A stretch of DNA of 64,000 bases from CAVXFB01 sp963760935. Its GTDB lineage: Bacteria; Planctomycetota; Planctomycetia; Pirellulales; Thermoguttaceae. Numbering within the stretch: the first letter of the stretch is position 1; each line of letters starts with the position of its first letter. The stretch spans positions 806,001 to 870,000 of the forward strand of contig CAVXFB010000003.1 of assembly GCA_963760935.1 (NCBI GenBank), read 5' to 3'. Shown piece by piece: positions 63,201 to 64,000 of the stretch. Made by a program: the position numbers and the translations under genes. The notes below the pieces were generated by a model. That model searched no databases and was not told where the DNA came from. It saw nothing but the letters and a program-made list of their open reading frames with translations.

Positions 63201-64000
63201 TGAAGCGGCTGCAAGCCTACGTGCTGGCCATCGCCGCCAGCATCCTGGCCATCATTAGTTCCCGATGGAACATACTTGGTTTGCCCATCGGCATCTGGGC
63301 ATTGGTGGTCTTGAGCCAGCGGGAGGTGCGAATGGCGTTTGCCGAAAGCAATCGCATCAGAACCGGACGAACGCCGCCATCCGCTACCGATCGAAAGGTC
63401 GGGATGGTGGCCCTTGTATTATGTCTGTCGAGCATTCCGCTCACGCTGCTGTTTGCCACGGTTGCCGGGCTGTTTGCCGCGGTTGCCGGAAGGAACTGGT
63501 CGGAATGGACTTTCCTTACATTTCTTTTCTCCGTCGTGCTCGCGGCGCTGATCTGTGGGCTGGTCGGCCGAAAGTCTGGTGCAGGAAAGGCAGCCATTGC
63601 CATCTCAAGCCTGGGCCTGATTACCTTCATTCTCGGCATTGTCCTATCTCCAGAGTTGTCGAAGATTCATCGTGATTTTGGCGGTTGGCCATCCATCGAG
63701 CGGCTTCCGCCTGGCACGACTCCGGCCGAGATGGGGTTCGTCGATATCGCGAAGCATCCCGGCGGACCGTGGATCGCCAAGCTGCCACAGGGAGAAATCG
63801 AACTGGTGGCGATTTCACGCCATCCGTCCAAAGGCCAGCCCTGGTGGCAACCCGACGGCTCACCGTACGCGGGGCGTTTCGAGTACAGTGGCGACGACGC
63901 CGTGTCTGGCGACCCCACTAGGGAACAGATGCCCGTATTCGTTTACCAGCTACGTGGCGTGCCCGCCGATGTGCAAATGAACTGGCGATTTGAGCCGCCG
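60242..64000 (+). CDS. Giant Ser/Thr protein kinase with membrane domains (right-truncated)
   Basis: Open from the ATG at 60242 to the right edge (1,253 codons so far); the ATG follows GGGAG. A small zinc ribbon (CAGCGATLPADAP with CPAC) leads to a kinase domain (about 60-390) with GRGGMGVVYKA, the ATP Lys in LVALKIL, HRDIKPEN, DFG and GTPQYMAPEQ, so all catalytic residues are there. After it come a glycine-rich pentad repeat (about 460-530), membrane helices, and a duplicated membrane unit ending KMKRLQAY...GLPIGIWALVVLSQREVR. Two insertions interrupt the kinase domain: about 33 residues at 60636-60735 and about 75 residues between DFG and GTPQY (60955-61180). Both are translated intergenic-type repeats, and further repeats lie in the linkers. 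Confidence 0.93.
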   Translation, partial: MTNANRCAGCGATLPADAPLELCPACLLRRALDTQTDIGEPDRPGADYAPPTPEELATYFPELEIVELLGRGGMGVVYKARQKRLDRLVALKILSPRFSQDPAFAERFAREARAMAMLSHPHIVTVYDFGQAEIGGAGRGTRGGTSEAPGEVDSPRLPSPAPRPLYYFLMEYVDGVNLRRLLDAQKLAPEEALAIVPQICDALQYAHDAGVVHRDIKPENILLDKRGRVKIADFGIAKLVGRRVASGEWRVASEQQQPTLPLGEGRHRGAALVDEGAGESPLPPGEGQGEGSPTSNPQYPIPDPSQLTAANEIIGTPQYMAPEQFERPLTVDHRADIYSLGVVFYQMLTGELPIGRFVPPSNKVQIDVRLDEVVLRALEKEPERRYQQVSEIKTQMEDIATTPPPVGSAVRTDDADVHAARMATVMNRYAGVDYRSRRTLFGLPLLHVATGIDPTTGRKRIARGIIAVGDVAQGVIALGGAAMGGIAFGGIAAGGLAIGGFSLALLAVGGFAAGLVAAAGGFTLAPISLGEVATGYFARGGMAYGVHTISARHVDPVAQQFFEPWSTTFLPYFPTLINTLLLLTTPFAVILAVLAWRSRHPRTGGQEVSRRTSGTPASRQGDWRSWVMGVGVRSGRTVINWPVLIMQWALVLTTYCAIWVLNHAGSLESASFLALAAMSAILVVFFAWIQSFRSVEQLPSLDSQRQPRPQAVVDDAVIEQASGATGGSPASASDDAIEHARRQVKGPVIGLLATGMFNWLVVIPVVVWALIPVVADLAAHNRPGALLAFIPFSLMALSSVMILAALKMKRLQAYWLAVVASILAIIISPGNLIGLPIGIWALVVLSQREVREAFRKSATGSASVPPPDGAEGFDMPLPSTGKANVWTTSDKPTWQPSGATGGLSASVSDDAIEHARRQVKGPAIGLLATGILNILIMLVAFALFIAPTMLDHAGFASTALPGLIHIRILVALALICGSLIIFGALKMKRLQAYVLAIAASILAIISSRWNILGLPIGIWALVVLSQREVRMAFAESNRIRTGRTPPSATDRKVGMVALVLCLSSIPLTLLFATVAGLFAAVAGRNWSEWTFLTFLFSVVLAALICGLVGRKSGAGKAAIAISSLGLITFILGIVLSPELSKIHRDFGGWPSIERLPPGTTPAEMGFVDIAKHPGGPWIAKLPQGEIELVAISRHPSKGQPWWQPDGSPYAGRFEYSGDDAVSGDPTREQMPVFVYQLRGVPADVQMNWRFEPP
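60636..60735 (+). repeat. G/C-run inverted repeat inside the kinase gene
   Basis: GGGGCGGGGGACGCGGGGCG and later CCCCGCCTCCCGTCCCCC, with CGCCCCCCGCCCC, are imperfect inverted arms about 20 bases apart. The stretch is read in frame as a Gly/Arg/Pro-rich loop before the YYFLMEYVDG strand. A related G/C run lies in the CAP gene near 27670. Confidence 0.75.
60965..61150 (+). repeat. Stack of three intergenic-type repeats inside the kinase activation loop
   Basis: From left to right: GTGGCGAGTGGTGAGTGGCG-type units (60968-60998); paired CTCTCCCACTAGGAGAGGGC and CCCTCTCCCGCCGGGAGAGG hairpins with a trailing GTCAGGGTGAGGGC (61015-61112); and a run of AATCCCCAATACCCAATCCC-type units (61128-61152). 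All three kinds are usual between genes in planctomycetes and other bacteria; here they lie in one open frame. Confidence 0.85.
62407..63342 (+). repeat. Duplicated membrane unit with CACTGGC palindromes
   Basis: Two copies of a unit of about 135 codons (62407-62810 and 62929-63342) start with SDDAIEHARRQVKGP and end GLPIGIWALVVLSQREVR. In front of each is the palindrome CACTGGCGG...CCGCCAGTG (62413-62435 and 62938-62960), with two shorter related palindromes in the linker at 62815-62831 and near 62876. All are in the kinase reading frame. Confidence 0.85.

Overview
The window is GC-rich chromosomal DNA from a planctomycete, most likely Pirellulales-like. Indicators seen in the sequence are: an LEPR-type N-terminal sorting motif joined to a type I dockerin on giant secreted enzymes; a 23S-5S rRNA unit with no 16S gene attached; an ECF sigma factor followed by a giant membrane Ser/Thr kinase; a gluzincin of the DUF1570 type; the McsA/McsB arginine-kinase pair; and several planctomycete-type orphan families.

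Layout. 0-6.3 kb: the end of an AsmA-like envelope protein, a small acidic orphan, then dapF, a DUF374 acyltransferase, xseA and a methyltransferase, all on +. 6.3-12.6 kb: a BON protein and csrA on -, divergent from a four-gene signalling operon (PAS histidine kinase, Rcp1-like receiver, REC-HisKA_3 kinase, NarL-type regulator). 12.7-16.1 kb: trpE on -, then mcsA-mcsB on +. 16.2-25.2 kb: two giant tandem DUF5060/DUF4038 secreted glycosidase-like paralogues. 25.8-32.2 kb: phosphodiesterase, PlsC, CAP protein, outer-membrane barrel, glgB with a degenerate RNase H. 32.4-37.1 kb: a MITE-like hairpin element, an IS630 element, cysK, and a DUF4139 gene broken by an amber codon. 37.2-49.8 kb: galactokinase-like GHMP kinase, recQ, Nudix, secreted orphans, secreted PIMT, a B12-radical SAM protein and DUF5677. 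49.9-56.5 kb: a class C-like group II intron behind a stray, diverged 5S gene, a second DUF374 gene, then the true 5S and 23S with promoter and boxA. 56.7-64 kb: lexA, a third DUF4038 enzyme, an ECF sigma factor, and a giant kinase running off the right edge.

Three themes stand out. First, short palindromic repeats that normally lie between genes (several families) are abundant here and also sit in-frame inside coding sequences, most strikingly in the activation loop and linkers of the terminal kinase and in a linker of RecQ. Second, mobile or MITE-like elements abut TAG stop codons of minus-strand genes. Third, several genes are broken by one-base shifts (AsmA-like, NarL regulator, first DUF5060 enzyme, recQ, ECF sigma, possibly the transposase) or by an in-frame TAG (DUF4139). 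This number suggests assembly indels, although true decay cannot be excluded from sequence alone.
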